Assembly (NCBI RefSeq): GCF_041956535.1 | Contig: NW_027192232.1 | Location: forward strand, 21,557 to 85,556 | Origin: Calcarisporiella thermophila CBS 279.70 | Lineage: Eukaryota > Calcarisporiellomycota | DNA: 64,000 nucleotides | Reading direction: 5' to 3' | Shown: positions 33,211-44,797 of the stretch, piece after piece | How the letters are laid out: the number at the start of each line of letters is the position of its first letter | Position numbering within the stretch: the stretch's first letter is position 1 | The notes under the pieces: generated by a model | What the model saw: the letters and a program-made list of their open reading frames with translations, nothing else | The model's database searches: none | Told to the model about the DNA's origin: nothing | Program-made: the position numbers and the translations under genes

Positions 33211-35502
33211 TTAGAAGTCATTGTAGTTAGAAGCTGTAGGGGTGAATGAAACAGAAGAGGTAGAGTCCGAGGTTGGATGTGAGCGGGAGAGGTCGTCGCC
33301 AAATATCTTAGAGGGCAGAGCGGGAGAGCCCATCATTTTGGGCCGCTTATCAATGGACTCCTCGTTAAACTGCAGGGGAGGAAGACGAATTCGCCCGACA
33401 TCGTCCTGCCAATGTCTAATAGGGAGCACATTTTGGGTGGTGGAGAGAAGAGAGGGTGGTTTTTCGGTGATAGGTGCTAATGGAGACGACATAGTGATTC
33501 CTTGCGAGGGTTGGGTGGGATCCGGGTGAGATTGAGAGGGATCGACCCGAAGGGGATCCAGCTTAGGATAAGCGAGTGGGGTGAACGGATGAAGGGGGGA
33601 TGCATCAGAGGTCAAGGGAGTTGTGTGCCGTAGAGCTAAGGGTGGGCGAGGGTGAGATGAAGAGAGAGGGTGAAATGGAAAGGCGTTTAATGGAGAAGCT
33701 ACGGGCGAAGAGGAGGAGGAGAGGGGCAAGGAAGATGCGGAAGGGTAATATGATGCTGTTACAATGGAGAAGGAGGAGAGGGGGGGGGAGTGTGAGTCAC
33801 CAGAAGAAAGCGATTGAATGTTTTTAGCTTACCAGACGTGTTTGGTAAAGTAGACTCTCTTGTTGCGAGATGCATTACTGGTGCTTCTCCCATCTTCAAT
33901 AATGCTCCCGCAGCCGCAACTTTGTCGGCTACAGCTGAGTCTGAAAATGACTCGGAATCCATTTCGGGAACCTGATGGAGTTTAGAGACGTGGGATAGTG
34001 TGGAGGGCGGGTTGTCCGTATTGGATTCACAGGATTTCGGGAGTTGGTTAGAGCACGAGGAATTGGGTGCAAGTTCACTACTGTTGTAACCGCTGTCAGG
34101 AGGATCTCTATCCATTGCAGCATATAAGTTCGGAGTTATAGGTGCTAGTGCAGGTTTTGGATCGGCAATCGCACTCGAATCTGGGGGTGCGGACACCAGA
34201 GGACTGGGTTGTTCTTCGCTTTCGGGAGATACTGTTAGGAAAAAAAAAATTAGCTGATGGACATTATCGACAGTGATAGATGAGGAGAGAGCCACACCTT
34301 TTTTACGTTTCGTAGTTTCCGTCAATTTGGACACTCTTCTTTTACTTGACTTTTGCTCCCGGTTAGAAGGGCTGTTGGTTCGTCCTGGGTGTTTCCTAGT
34401 CATCATCAAAAAGCGTCATTAATATCAATGCGAGAGGATCGGCATTTAAATGCAAGTGAGTCAGAAAGAAACGAGGGCAATGGAGGTCAAGCCAAGCATA
34501 AAATTGGATACATACAGAGGAATTCGATGTTCTTTGCGGATCTTGATCTTCACACCTTGATCGGCGAAAGAGCGCGATAAAAAAGTGGACTCAGCCATCC
34601 CGGGAAAATCTTTCTGCATGAATACTGTAAAGGGATCAGAGCAGGCGGATTGGATATGTAAGACCTCATTCCTAATAGTAATCGATAGAAGTTAGAGTTA
34701 ATTCATGACTAGGGGGTGTGGCCATTAGTGTGGCCGCGGACTCATTTGGTGGATATATTTACAATGTGATTTGAAATAAGCTGAATTTGAGGCGATAGCG
34801 ACCTTCGACGCACACCGATAGATCTCCAAACACAAAAAAGCCTCCGTCTAAAATAAAGTAGGAGTATTAACGCACAGAGGCTTAGATATAGGTACATAAG
34901 GAATTGGATCGCAACTTGTAATAATACCCGTATTATCGACGTCCTTCAGCCGATGCAGCGATGATACCACATTACCCAGAAGCGGCCTTTGTGGACCTGT
35001 CATGATGTCTTGATCGCTATCCGCTTCCACCAAATTTACGCACATAAAATAATACGGACTCTGCAAAAAGCGTCTGGACAAAAGATGGACAAATTAGCGA
35101 GTTAAGTTAAAATGTTTAGAGGACAGGTGGGAAATCCAGCTAAAATTTACTGTATCTCTCCGGTAGATGTGTTGTTTAGTATGATTTGAACAATGGGGGG
35201 AGGATCGACTGGTCGACGATCTAGGGGAGTCTCTTAGCAATTGCTTGAAAAATAAATTAACTATAAACTACCTTTGTCAGAGAAAGTACACACGCACGCT
35301 TGTTTTGGTTGCTGGCGAATGACCAGCGTATATCTTGCACTGATTAACACGTACAATCAGTATTGATTGGATAATAAGGAAAGGTCCGGGTTAGGGGTAC
35401 TTACGGATCAATTCCAAAGAGCTCATGGTCAGCAGCATCGACAAAGCTGTACGCTTGTCGTAGGGCGGAAGCTCTCTTATCAGATTTCGGTTCACTCCCC
35501 AT
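33211..35502 (-). CDS. Velvet-domain regulator
   Basis: Predicted nuclear DNA-binding regulator of the VeA/VelB/VosA family, which couples development with secondary metabolism. Nine exons, complement(join(33211..33755, 33833..34231, 34298..34395, 34516..34671, 34763..34847, 34928..35073, 35151..35220, 35272..35333, 35405..35502)), 552 aa, all phases closing. The velvet domain is split over exons 2-6 (about residues 33-205): [87 protein letters not shown], then [20 protein letters not shown] and [11 protein letters not shown] basic segment after the domain ([18 protein letters not shown]) is a likely nuclear localisation signal. The last 350 residues are Ser/Pro-rich and disordered. Which of VosA, VelB, VelC or VeA it matches is unclear. 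It is divergent from tubulin cofactor C. Confidence 0.9.
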
Positions 35503-35875
35503 CCGAAATGGTTTTGATTAACTGACACTACCGATGTTGATCAATATTAACCAGCTAGTTAAAATTTAAGAATAAAGCGTAACATCTAAAATATGGTTCC
35601 CAAAAGAGTAATATATAGAGTAAAAAGCCGATTGATGGAAAAGAGAATAAATGAAAGGCAAATGACGCTTCAGCTATTTTGCTTCAGCAAACATGACTTT
35701 AAAAGAGTTAAAATTCGTATTTTTCAAATGAGGAGAAATTGGTAAATGGCTCTCTTAAAAAATTCGATTTTTTGTACACCCTACAATACGTCACATCGTC
35801 CATTTTTTTCGTGGCTTAGAAACCAAATATAAGGATTGTTCAAATTCACATTCAACTTGAACTGTTCTAGAGCAG
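35503..35875. promoter_or_regulatory. Bidirectional promoter, velvet gene / TBCC
   Basis: 373 bp between divergent start codons; AT-rich with no obvious TATA pair. Both promoters must lie here. Confidence 0.55.
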
Positions 35876-37125
35876 ATGGAAGCGACGGCTGCTGCGGACT
35901 TTTTTTCGCATTTCCGCACAGAGAGACAAGGTAATCCATCCCGAGAATAATGCGGCTTTAACCTTCCCACTTCCTGAGCCTCACCTTGCTCTTTCTTCGC
36001 CTCGATAATCTTGCAGACATCAGCCGACTTATCCAGTCACTCGATGCTGGCTCGCAGATTGCCCTAAGCCAGCAATGCGATGCTATCCTCCAGCGCATAA
36101 GTGAGCTGGAGAAGCGCGTAACTGCTGCCATTATTTTCCTCCCCACTTATGACCAACAATCCTATGCCTTGGTAACCATTTGGCTTATTGACACCAATGC
36201 TCCTTATTACGAATCTTATTGTTTTACTCCTATCGTTTAGCAATTGAAGGAGCTGTCGGATCAGCTCAATACACGTCGAAACCAGTTGAGCCCCCGAGAA
36301 AAATTTTCGTTCAAATCGAAACGACATAGAAGAAAGGATAGAGAAGAAGAGAAAGTAATACCGAATACGGAGAAGGAATCTTCCAAATGTAACATTTCGA
36401 GTCTTCCTCTGCTTCACAAAGTTTTGCTCAATGATTAGCGATGCATTTTAACCGGTTCCTGCTATAGCTATCACCCAAGAAACTAAGCTTGATGCGTCTT
36501 TTTTGATATCTAATCTTACCCATCAATATGTCCATATATCTCCTCCCTCTTCGGCCGCTCCCACCGATTGTGCATTGGTAAATCTAACCGATTGCATTGT
36601 CAATCTCTTGAGCACACGCCTCTCAGCTCTGCACATACGAAGTCTTCGACGCTGCGTGGTAATTTCGTCACCTGTATCCAGCTCGGTGCTTGTTAGTGAG
36701 TGCGAAGAATGTGTCATGATACTTGCTTGCCATCAGTTTCGCATGCACAATTCATGGAGAGTGGATGTTCGTTTGCACGTGAACAGTCAGCCAATCATCG
36801 AGGATTGCCAGAGGGTTCGGTTTGGACGATATTGTATTAAGGACACAAGCCGGCTATTTGAGGTATAGCGAATGATGCCAATCTGCACGGATTCTTGAAT
36901 TAATGTTTGCCGCAAATTATCCAGGAATCAGGGTTGGACTCCACGCCTAACCAGCTTTATACCCAAGTAAGAGATTTCAAGTGGTTGCGACGTGATCCAT
37001 CCCCCAATTGGTCGTTGATCGAAGAGAACGAAGACCACGAAAGAATACTCGACATCTCGCATCGTGAGATAAAGGCGCTGAATTACGACGAGGCACTACT
37101 AGAAATGCTGAAAACACTTGATTAG
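35876..37125 (+). CDS. Tubulin-folding cofactor C (TBCC)
   Basis: Cytosolic GTPase-activating chaperone that acts with cofactors D and E to release native alpha/beta-tubulin. CDS join(35876..35930, 36017..36171, 36241..36388, 36468..36862, 36925..37125), 317 aa. The N-terminal helical part includes FFSHFRTERQ and AIIFLPTYDQQSYALQLKEL, and exon 3 gives LSPREKFSFKSKR. The C-CAP/TBCC beta-helix begins about residue 150 (LVNLTDCIVNLLSTRLSALH, SPVSSSVLVSECEECVMILA). It contains the Q-x-R-x-H signature (QFRMH, Arg near 211) that carries the family's arginine finger, then PIIEDCQRVRFGRY. Exon 5 adds VRDFKWLRRDPSPNWSLIEE, the usual end. Intron 3's acceptor at 36467 was chosen because the alternative at 36477 creates a stop. 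Confidence 0.92.
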
Positions 37126-38449
37126 AGAACGATATTCTCACTCGTTTGCGAAGTTTCCAAGTATCCAGAGGGGGGTTGTCCGTTAGCGTGATCCACTCCG
37201 CATAATGCTCGAGAATTTTATTTTAAACCTCTTGATAGTATTCGCATTCAAAGTATCCACACAAGATAGGGACGATATTCGATTTGCTCAGTTTTCTATT
37301 GTCCCGCTCTTGTTTTCCTGTTTAATAGAAGCTATTTTTAATATTATTATTCAGCCTCGCCATCCTCACACACCTTATTGATTTAGTGGTTGAGGTTTTC
37401 GGCATACTCAAAAATAGAGTGCGCAACAGAATATGCCTCTCAGGATGCAACTCAGTCAATGTGAGTCAAAATCGTAGTTGCATACTGATTATTGGCATTG
37501 GCCTTCTCCTTAAATCCGCATAGGAGGCATGTAATCCAAAGTTTATTAGAGACTCATCAATTGGTTGTGCTGCTCCGCAGCTAACCAAGAAAATCCACGG
37601 ATATATATTACTTTGTGCATTTCCACCAATTTCCATTGTAGCAACCATATTGGACGAGGCTGCACAATACCAGAAAGCAGCAGTGGAAACACCACATTCC
37701 CAGAGTAACAATACCAGACGTCTAATATTGCCTTTTCATTCACAAGAATCGCAGGGTTGGCTGTTTTTGCTCAATCTCGTGCACGGCATGCTCTATTGAC
37801 GAGAGTTAGACTATGCTGACTTCAAATGGTCAATCCCCCACGGGATTTGAATCAACTCAGGGTCGCCTTTGTTATTATTTCGGTCAATTCCCAAATTGCC
37901 GTATGCCTCGAGGTCGGGCTTGTATCACGGACCTGGTCATATCGCGTCCCTCCCTTTGCACCAGTCTATTTCAGACCTGTCTTCCAGTGAAGCTTGGACA
38001 GGGGAAGAGTTGGGTTCCGCCGCAAATGGCCAGGTAGTAATTCGATGACGTTTCAGTCGACTTTGGGCCGGGAGCAACTAATGCAAATGCGGTTCAATTA
38101 AGCCCTTCACCACTTTTTGATTCCAGTTGATTTTTCCAGCCTTATATGGGAGTGCCCTCTCTTAATATAGAACTCTTGCATTTGCATTTCAGCCGCAGTT
38201 GAAAGTCCGAGGTAGTATCTCATTCTCGTAGGTGCAGTTTATTTTCTTTTTTATTTCATCGGATCAGCTTTCTGACCTCTCTGCTTAATTCATACTATAC
38301 CTCAGCATTTCAAGCAGCTATTTCTTTTATTTGAAATAGCACCACTTAGAGTGCAGGCGTTGATACCCCGTGCGTTTATGTCATCCTAGGCATAACATCG
38401 CTTATTAGAGAATCGTCTGCTCTCCATTATTTTTTTTTATTTTGTAATC
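37126..38449. other. Intergenic, TBCC to orphan gene
   Basis: About 1.3 kb. Short open frames on both strands (37466-37743 minus, 37813-38037 plus) show nothing I recognise. No RNA gene or repeat seen. Confidence 0.5.
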
Positions 38450-39361
38450 ATGCGATTGCCCACACGCATCTTTCGATTCTCCCAGCCCTCACAATCCCGA
38501 TCCCAATCACCCACCGCTACCACCTCTACCACCATCTCATCTCCTCCCTCTTCCTCCCTCGATACAAGGCCACATCATCAAATCCAATCCTCTAGACAGC
38601 CGTTGAGGCACTCTTTACACTCTTACACTCCATCTCTAAAAAAGGTCCAGTCTAATCCAGATGTTAGTTTCGTACGTGCAGTTCGCCTGTTGCAACTTGA
38701 GCGCGAGCGGCTGGAACATCATCCCGAGCGGAACAATCCATTTCTGGAGCTCGAACGGGAGCTCCGAGATCGCGCCATTTTTGTCGGATGGAGGATAAGC
38801 CGGACACTTGCTGCGGCATGTTCGAACATTCGAGAGGAGGAGAATAAGCAATTGGTAAAATCAACCGTCGGTCGACTTTTTACCTATTACCATGTGCGTG
38901 ATGTAGAGACTACATTGAGAGAACAAGTGATGCTGGAGCTTGAAAGCGAGGCGAGTTCCTTGGGACTTGACATAAAGCACACTGGCGTTGCGGAAGCGAT
39001 CTATGCCGTGAAGTACACTCTAGATGTGCTCTACCCGCGCAAGTGGTCGCTCACCGAGATGAGTTCTCTACTGAGACGTGCAAGCGAGTGTGTTCGCGAG
39101 TGCATAGAGAGTGAAACACGACTGACTCCTGCAGAAAGAGAGTGCATGTTTGTGTTTCATCGGTTGAAGAGCGGAATAGATTGGGACCGAGAGCCAGTGG
39201 AGCCTATTGCTAAGGAGCTTGTACGAGCGACGGAAGAAATAAGGCTCTTAGAGGAAGTGGTGCCCGGCATCGATCACGGAAAGCGTGGACCAAAGTGGGA
39301 GATGGAGGGCATGGAGGACCTGATGGGACATCGCCCGCTCGTGGAAGTCAGTCTATTGTAA
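38450..39361 (+). CDS. Hypothetical protein, helical C-terminal domain
   Basis: 303 aa, single exon; I do not recognise the family. The first 65 residues are Ser/Thr/Pro/Gln-rich and begin with Arg/Phe residues but few acidic ones (MRLPTRIFRFSQPSQSRSQS), so a mitochondrial presequence is possible. The remaining 240 residues look like a folded, charged, mostly helical protein: VRAVRLLQLERERLEHHPER, LELERELRDRAIFVGWRISR, VAEAIYAVKYTLDVLYPRKW, ERECMFVFHRLKSGIDWDRE. GC content and codon use match the neighbouring housekeeping genes, and the frame is long and uninterrupted, which supports real coding. No membrane segment or zinc motif is visible. Confidence 0.7.
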   Translation: MRLPTRIFRFSQPSQSRSQSPTATTSTTISSPPSSSLDTRPHHQIQSSRQPLRHSLHSYTPSLKKVQSNPDVSFVRAVRLLQLERERLEHHPERNNPFLELERELRDRAIFVGWRISRTLAAACSNIREEENKQLVKSTVGRLFTYYHVRDVETTLREQVMLELESEASSLGLDIKHTGVAEAIYAVKYTLDVLYPRKWSLTEMSSLLRRASECVRECIESETRLTPAERECMFVFHRLKSGIDWDREPVEPIAKELVRATEEIRLLEEVVPGIDHGKRGPKWEMEGMEDLMGHRPLVEVSLL

Positions 39362-40023
39362 ACATTTTTTCCTGTCCCCCCCCCTAATTTATAGATCACC
39401 ACGTCTTTTTTTATGCTTTACCCATTTGATGATATCATTTATTTTTCTCTTTTCTTTTCCTAATTTCTCTCCCGTGTCTTTCGTTTTTAATGCCCTTATT
39501 TCTTTTGATTGTGATATTGTTATAGATCGTCAATGGTATTCTTTCCGTTGATCTGGCATTTTCCTAGTCTCATTCGTTTTCCTCCCTATCTTGTCTATTT
39601 ATCTACACCTCCACATATATATATTTACGTTGCGTTTAGAACACTTTTGCTTACGCCCACAATCATGCTTATTTTCATTCCATAAATAAAAATAAACCAA
39701 AATTTCTAATTCATGCTTTTTGCTGCAATCGAATTTAGATTAAAATTTAAAATTCGAATCTTCCTATCACGCAAGAAAAAGTTAAATGGTAGAGAAAATG
39801 AGTGATTAAAGCGAGGGAGATAGAAAAGGGTATCTGAGAATCTATAGCAAGTTATTACAAATAACAAATAAAAAAAATGCTCTATAAATAAATAGTACTT
39901 TTAGGTTGTCGTGACGGGACAGACAACACATAACATAGTCTGAGCAAAGCCCTCCAATACTATAAGGCCATCGAATGAGGTAATGGGTGAAAGTAGAGTT
40001 CGGTTTGGCAGCGAGATCAGCAT
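39362..40023. other. Intergenic, 3' of orphan gene
   Basis: T-rich then A-rich spacer with no supported gene. A minus-strand frame ending at 39842 has no visible features beyond chance. Confidence 0.5.
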
Positions 40024-40146
40024 CTAAAATGGACATGCCAGGTGCGCAGTATGTCGTCTTCCACACCGCGGGCAGACGGGAGGCTCGGGAAATACATCAG
40101 CGTGGACATGGGTGGCAAAGCGCTTCGAATCGGGAGAGGAACGCAT
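40024..40146 (-). CDS. Small ORF with zinc-knuckle-like motif (tentative)
   Basis: 40 aa from an ATG at 40146, ending VCPRCGRRHTAHLACPF. The spacing C-x2-C-x4-H-x4-C is the CCHC pattern of zinc knuckles. The upstream in-frame extension (to about 40299) adds a hydrophobic leader-like stretch but has no ATG. It may be the last exon of an unrecognised gene or a chance frame. No splice partner was found. Confidence 0.25.
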   Translation of the reverse strand: MRSSPDSKRFATHVHADVFPEPPVCPRCGRRHTAHLACPF

Positions 40147-40940
40147 TGTCAGGTGTTTATTGAACTCGAGGGACAAAATGGCGTGCAATAAAGAAATATT
40201 GGGAAAGGCTTGAGTGCAGAGAGGGAGAAGAAGGAGGAAGAGGAGAAAGAATAAAAAAAGGGGTAGGGTGTGGTAAGAAGAGCAGCCTTTGAATTGCACA
40301 AACGCCGAGGGAGCGTCAAGAAGTTACCGAAGATATGGCTACAAAAATAAAACAGAAGAGAAAGGAAAGAAAGAGGTTCTAGAGCGCAATTTTAAATACC
40401 CTCATACCTATCTCTACCCGCTCTGAGCCTCGTATCCCCGATAGGTATAAACTAGAATAAAGGAAAAGGGTTTTTACTGAAACTATAAATCAAAAAGTAT
40501 TACAAAAGGTTAATAAAGCAGTGGAAGGATGGATTTGGAACGAGGGGAAGGGGCACCCGTCAAACGATTGGTGGCGTAGCATGGCTAAGCACGTGTTATT
40601 AACTCTAATAGTGCGCTGCCTTATCGCGCGAGCGCGTCTGGCTGGCCCCGACGGGGCGACAAAATGAGAGACAATCCAATATGTAGATGCATAGCGGGCG
40701 AATGAATGTCGTCGGAGGGAGGGGAGGAGGAGGGAGGTAATCAACTTGCATTCAATTTGGCTTGGCAGCGCACCCCAGATAAGCATAGATAGAGTATGCT
40801 GGTCAATAGCAATAGCGTGATTTCAGCATGTGAAAGTCAAATCAAATTCATGGAAATAACGTGTCATAGTGCTTTGGTAATACCGACAAGCACTAGCGAT
40901 CTTCCTCTTTCTCTCTCTGTGTATCATTAACGTCAAACCA
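40147..40940. other. Intergenic
   Basis: No supported gene; A-rich and mixed sequence. The minus-strand frame at 40490-40786 looks like chance. Confidence 0.45.
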
Positions 40941-41084
40941 ATGGAGAACTCCAGAAAAATTGCCGCGTCTGTCAAACTGCGACTGCTCGAGAAATTCGCG
41001 CGAAAGTACACCGGCCGAGGAGCGACCGCCTTACCCGGTCAATATTATGATTCGACCCAGAACCGAACCGTCGATAGGCTTTGA
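40941..41084 (+). CDS. Small ORF, basic N-terminal-like peptide (tentative)
   Basis: 47 aa beginning MENSRKIAASVKLRLLEKFA and ending TVDRL. Composition is protein-like and it starts from an ATG in fair context, but it is short, has no family match, and no following exon could be joined. Listed only as a candidate first exon or micropeptide. Confidence 0.2.
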   Translation: MENSRKIAASVKLRLLEKFARKYTGRGATALPGQYYDSTQNRTVDRL

Positions 41085-41546
41085 ACTCGGAGGGATTGTC
41101 TTACACCAGAGCATCCATTATAGAGACGCGCGGGGTATTTTGACACTCTTCTTTGAGCTAATATCGATCCAATCCAAATGGCCTAGGGAATGTGAAGGAT
41201 GCTGTCCTCGCGCTGGATACTATGTAAAACAACTGGCCTTGTCGCACATAACAGAGACAGAGACAGAGACAGAGAGTTTAGGTTGAAAATCTAAGTGACA
41301 TGGAGGATTGCGAAAAAGCTAATCGATGTCTGTCCCCTATGGGAGGAGTTTTGTTAAATAAGGCGATGTCACTTTGTTCTCACCCAGAACTTATTTTCTA
41401 TTCCCCTCTCACGGGTGTGTCGAGTGAGCACGGTAAGAATCGGATGAAAGATTTCAACGAGGACATTAAAGTTAAATTAAAGGTATATGCAACTACCAGA
41501 TAAGATAAATGTATGTATATATTCTATTATCTCCAACACGAAATCT
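41085..41546. other. Intergenic before MPP-alpha 3' end
   Basis: No supported gene. Holds a hexanucleotide microsatellite, listed separately. Confidence 0.5.
41251..41276. repeat. ACAGAG hexanucleotide repeat
   Basis: Four tandem copies of ACAGAG followed by AG. Unlikely to be coding. Confidence 0.85.
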
Positions 41547-43412
41547 TTATGATTTGCCCAATCCATATTTTTCAAGCACCCGGCCTACATCGGGAAGTCC
41601 CCTCAAATCCCCTTGTGCCACCACGGTCGATGGCTCGCACAATATCCGCCCGCATATCCGGACCAGATCCCCCAAGGTCACTGCATCGATTCGTTCACAC
41701 ATTTCGGCTACGGTGATTTTTCTGCCATGGACTTGGATCTGTCGCCCCAGATCCTCAAGCTGCACCATTCGCGACTCCAAATTCATCAACAGTGAGGATT
41801 TGAGCTGGTTCTTTGCACGATTGAGCTCATCTCTAGTAACTCCGCCAGCGCGCACCAACTCCAACTCTCGTGCGATGACCTCGGCGAGATGACGTGTGTA
41901 TTCCGGCCGGCAGGATGCAGCAATCCCAAATAGGCCGGCATCGGTGTAGCAGTGGTTGAACGCTGTGCATGATTCAACCCAGTAATGTTGATTAAGCACA
42001 CGCGTGAAGAGTCTGGAGTACATGCCTTTGCCTGGTCCTCCTGCAGAGAAGGAGCCTCCGCCGCCCATGAGGATTTGGAGGGTGGCGAGGGAGTAAATAT
42101 CGGGGTCATGGATTGAGAAGCCTGGGAAGGCAACATACACATGGGTGAAAGGCATATCTGGCTGTTCAAGCAGAAGAGAGCCACCTGTGTAGTGTGCACG
42201 TTGAACTGCAATTTCTTGCGGAGTTCTGGGCGGCCGTGAGAGCATTGAGGTTGCTGCACGGGTGATGGTTTTGTAGAGTGAACTATCGCCTTTCGCCTTT
42301 TTACCGATGCTCAAGTCCTGGGTGTTAGTGGCAACTTCACCGGCCCAATCCGACTTGGGCATATCCCCGAAGTGCTGCTCAACCAACTGCACTACTTGGT
42401 CATGAGGCGCTCCGGCCGCCGCAATGACTATCCGCTCCGGAACGTACCAGGTTGAAATGTACTCGCGAATCAGTTCAGGGGTCATTAATTCAAGATTTTC
42501 TGGCGGGCATAGCAGCGGGTTGCCGAGGGTGTTTTCGTGGAATGCCGAGGTATGTAATAATTCGGGTAAAATCATGTCTGGTTTGGAGTAGATTTCTGAA
42601 ATTTCATACATTGCTGTTTCACGCTGCTCAGCAACTTCTTCCGGGGTGATGAGCGGACGCCGTACTGCCTCAGCATATAGGGAAATAATACGAGCGAGAT
42701 CCTGTTTGAAGATTGCACCTTGATACATGATAGCTTCGCGTGAGCTTGAGCACATGATATTGCCGCCAAGGGATTCCAATTCAGCAATCATTTCTTCTGC
42801 TGTTCTATGCTCTGTATTCTGAAATGCATTATCGGAAATACAACTGTAATGTTAGTATATAAGCTGCTATTAGACGTTCGTTGGCACAAGCTTAATATAC
42901 AGTACCTTGAAAGCTAAGCGATCTAGAATATGGCTAATGCCCCTGGTCTTAGGCGTTTCATATCGTGAACCGGCATCCACATAGACACCAACAGCAGCAA
43001 AGTGGCCTGCTGTATTTTCTGTCACAACACGTAAACCATTTGATAGAGTGGTTATATGCGTAAGACCATCTTCAGATATCTGCGTGGAGAGATTCGTTTT
43101 CGACTAATATAGAATGAGAAATAATATAGAAATAATATTCCAGGATTACGAGATAGAATCACTTTCAAAGTCAATCCATTTCTTCTTATAACGATCTACC
43201 TTAGACTGCTCGCTGTGCTCTAGAGAGGATGTGTGCAACCCCCGAGGAAAAGTCGATTTTCCCACCGAAGAGGAAATAATGGGGTAGATGAATCTAGCAT
43301 TATTAGAGGCCGATAAAGAAGATCGGGAGCGAGTAGTAGTGCCAAAGCGACATGCTGAAGATAATTGTGCTCGATGAAGGCGACAGGAGGGTAATCGGCC
43401 AAATTGCGACAT
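41547..43412 (-). CDS. MAS2: Mitochondrial processing peptidase, alpha subunit
   Basis: Substrate-recognising subunit of the matrix peptidase that removes mitochondrial presequences. CDS complement(join(41547..42818, 42906..43103, 43200..43412)), 560 aa. Exon 1 is itself an Arg/Ser-rich, acid-poor presequence ([20 protein letters not shown]). Exon 2 carries [40 protein letters not shown] and [12 protein letters not shown]. The inverted zinc motif HxxEH of the beta subunit is replaced by HILDR, as expected for alpha. Exon 3 has [20 protein letters not shown] and the glycine-rich loop [20 protein letters not shown] that binds presequences. The C-terminus ends at the usual [13 protein letters not shown]. 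The introns are 96 and 87 nt. Length is typical. Confidence 0.94.
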
Positions 43413-44797
43413 TCTTCAATTAGTAAATGGAATTAGATAGCAGAACACTGAAAGAAAGATTGCCGAGTTTACGTCGCAGCAATAGGCACAGTCACAAACA
43501 AAATGGAATTTTGAAAATTCGATCTAGGATATTCAGAATAGACGAGGAAAGCCTCTGGTCTATTGTGGCTTAGGTTTATGTCGAATTGCTCTATAGTTTA
43601 AATTTATGCAAACGCTTCCGATCACTTTTGTAGTAACTGGTTGCACCAACTTCAACTTCCTCAGCTAAATGGTCACATATTGAACATAGTATCGGACTTT
43701 ATACATCCTCCTAGTTTCCAATTCACACAACGGACAGCTGGATCGATAGAGGGAGGAAAAACCATAACAAGCACAAATCTCCTACTTTCAAATTGCCGGC
43801 AGCCTATTTCATAGATATACAATGTTTCGATCTTTCTCTAATTTATCTATTTTATTCAACGGGGAAGTAAGTACAAATTATGTGTCAGCTCTTTTGCGGC
43901 CAATATCTTTAATTTCAGCTGTGAATGTCTATTGTAATACTGAGTAATTACCAATAAGAATAATTAGCACAGGTACAGTTGTGAATAAGGACATTTATAG
44001 CTACGATTGTGAAATCTTGCGTTTCTTTACATAGAGCAGAAGCAAACACATTTCTATAGTGGTCGTGAATTTCCAAGCTATAATCCATCGGATTATACCG
44101 GAGTGGGTATACAGGGGTCCTCTTGTGAAACGACTAAGTATCATCCAATGAATTCTTATATATCGAAAATCATGGGTCAAGGTGTGCCTCCACACTTGAC
44201 TTGTTTACCTGGTAAATGTGGATAGTTTATTTGCTTGCCTCTTGATTCCGAAGCACCCTTACGCCTCACGGAGTTCTGACACTAATTTGATATGGATTTA
44301 GCATAGCGTCTGAATTTACTTGTGGATCCAGGATCCAGTTCTAAAACAAGCTCCGTATCCTAAGTGTGTAGCTTTGTTTTGGTTTGGGGATAGAATAGTA
44401 GGGCCAAGCTGACTTCGCCCTGAAAAAGATTAAGACCATAACCGACAGTAATGAATGCAGTGGTTTGTCTTCTGTATTTCGTTAGTCGATCCATTAGCTT
44501 CTTATAAGTGTTATTATGATATTCAACATATTATCTGGTAATTGTTGATCAAGGAAATTTGATTGTTTTATTATTTTACTAAAAGCATGAAGAGAAGTAT
44601 GGTCTATGGGCACTGTCTATTTCCTACCAGATTTTGTTACTCCTTAATCTATTACTAACATAACCATTAAGATGCAAAATGATCCATGTTTAATTCCCTG
44701 GTTAATGAAAGAAAATGAAGCTATTATAGTATAAAACAAGATGCCGAATGCAAAACGAAGAATAATAACAATAAAAGAAGGGAGCATCAGGGCTGTG
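43413..44797. other. Intergenic, AT-rich
   Basis: About 1.4 kb; marks the change from the gene-dense block to the sparse right part. No gene, RNA or repeat recognised. Confidence 0.55.
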
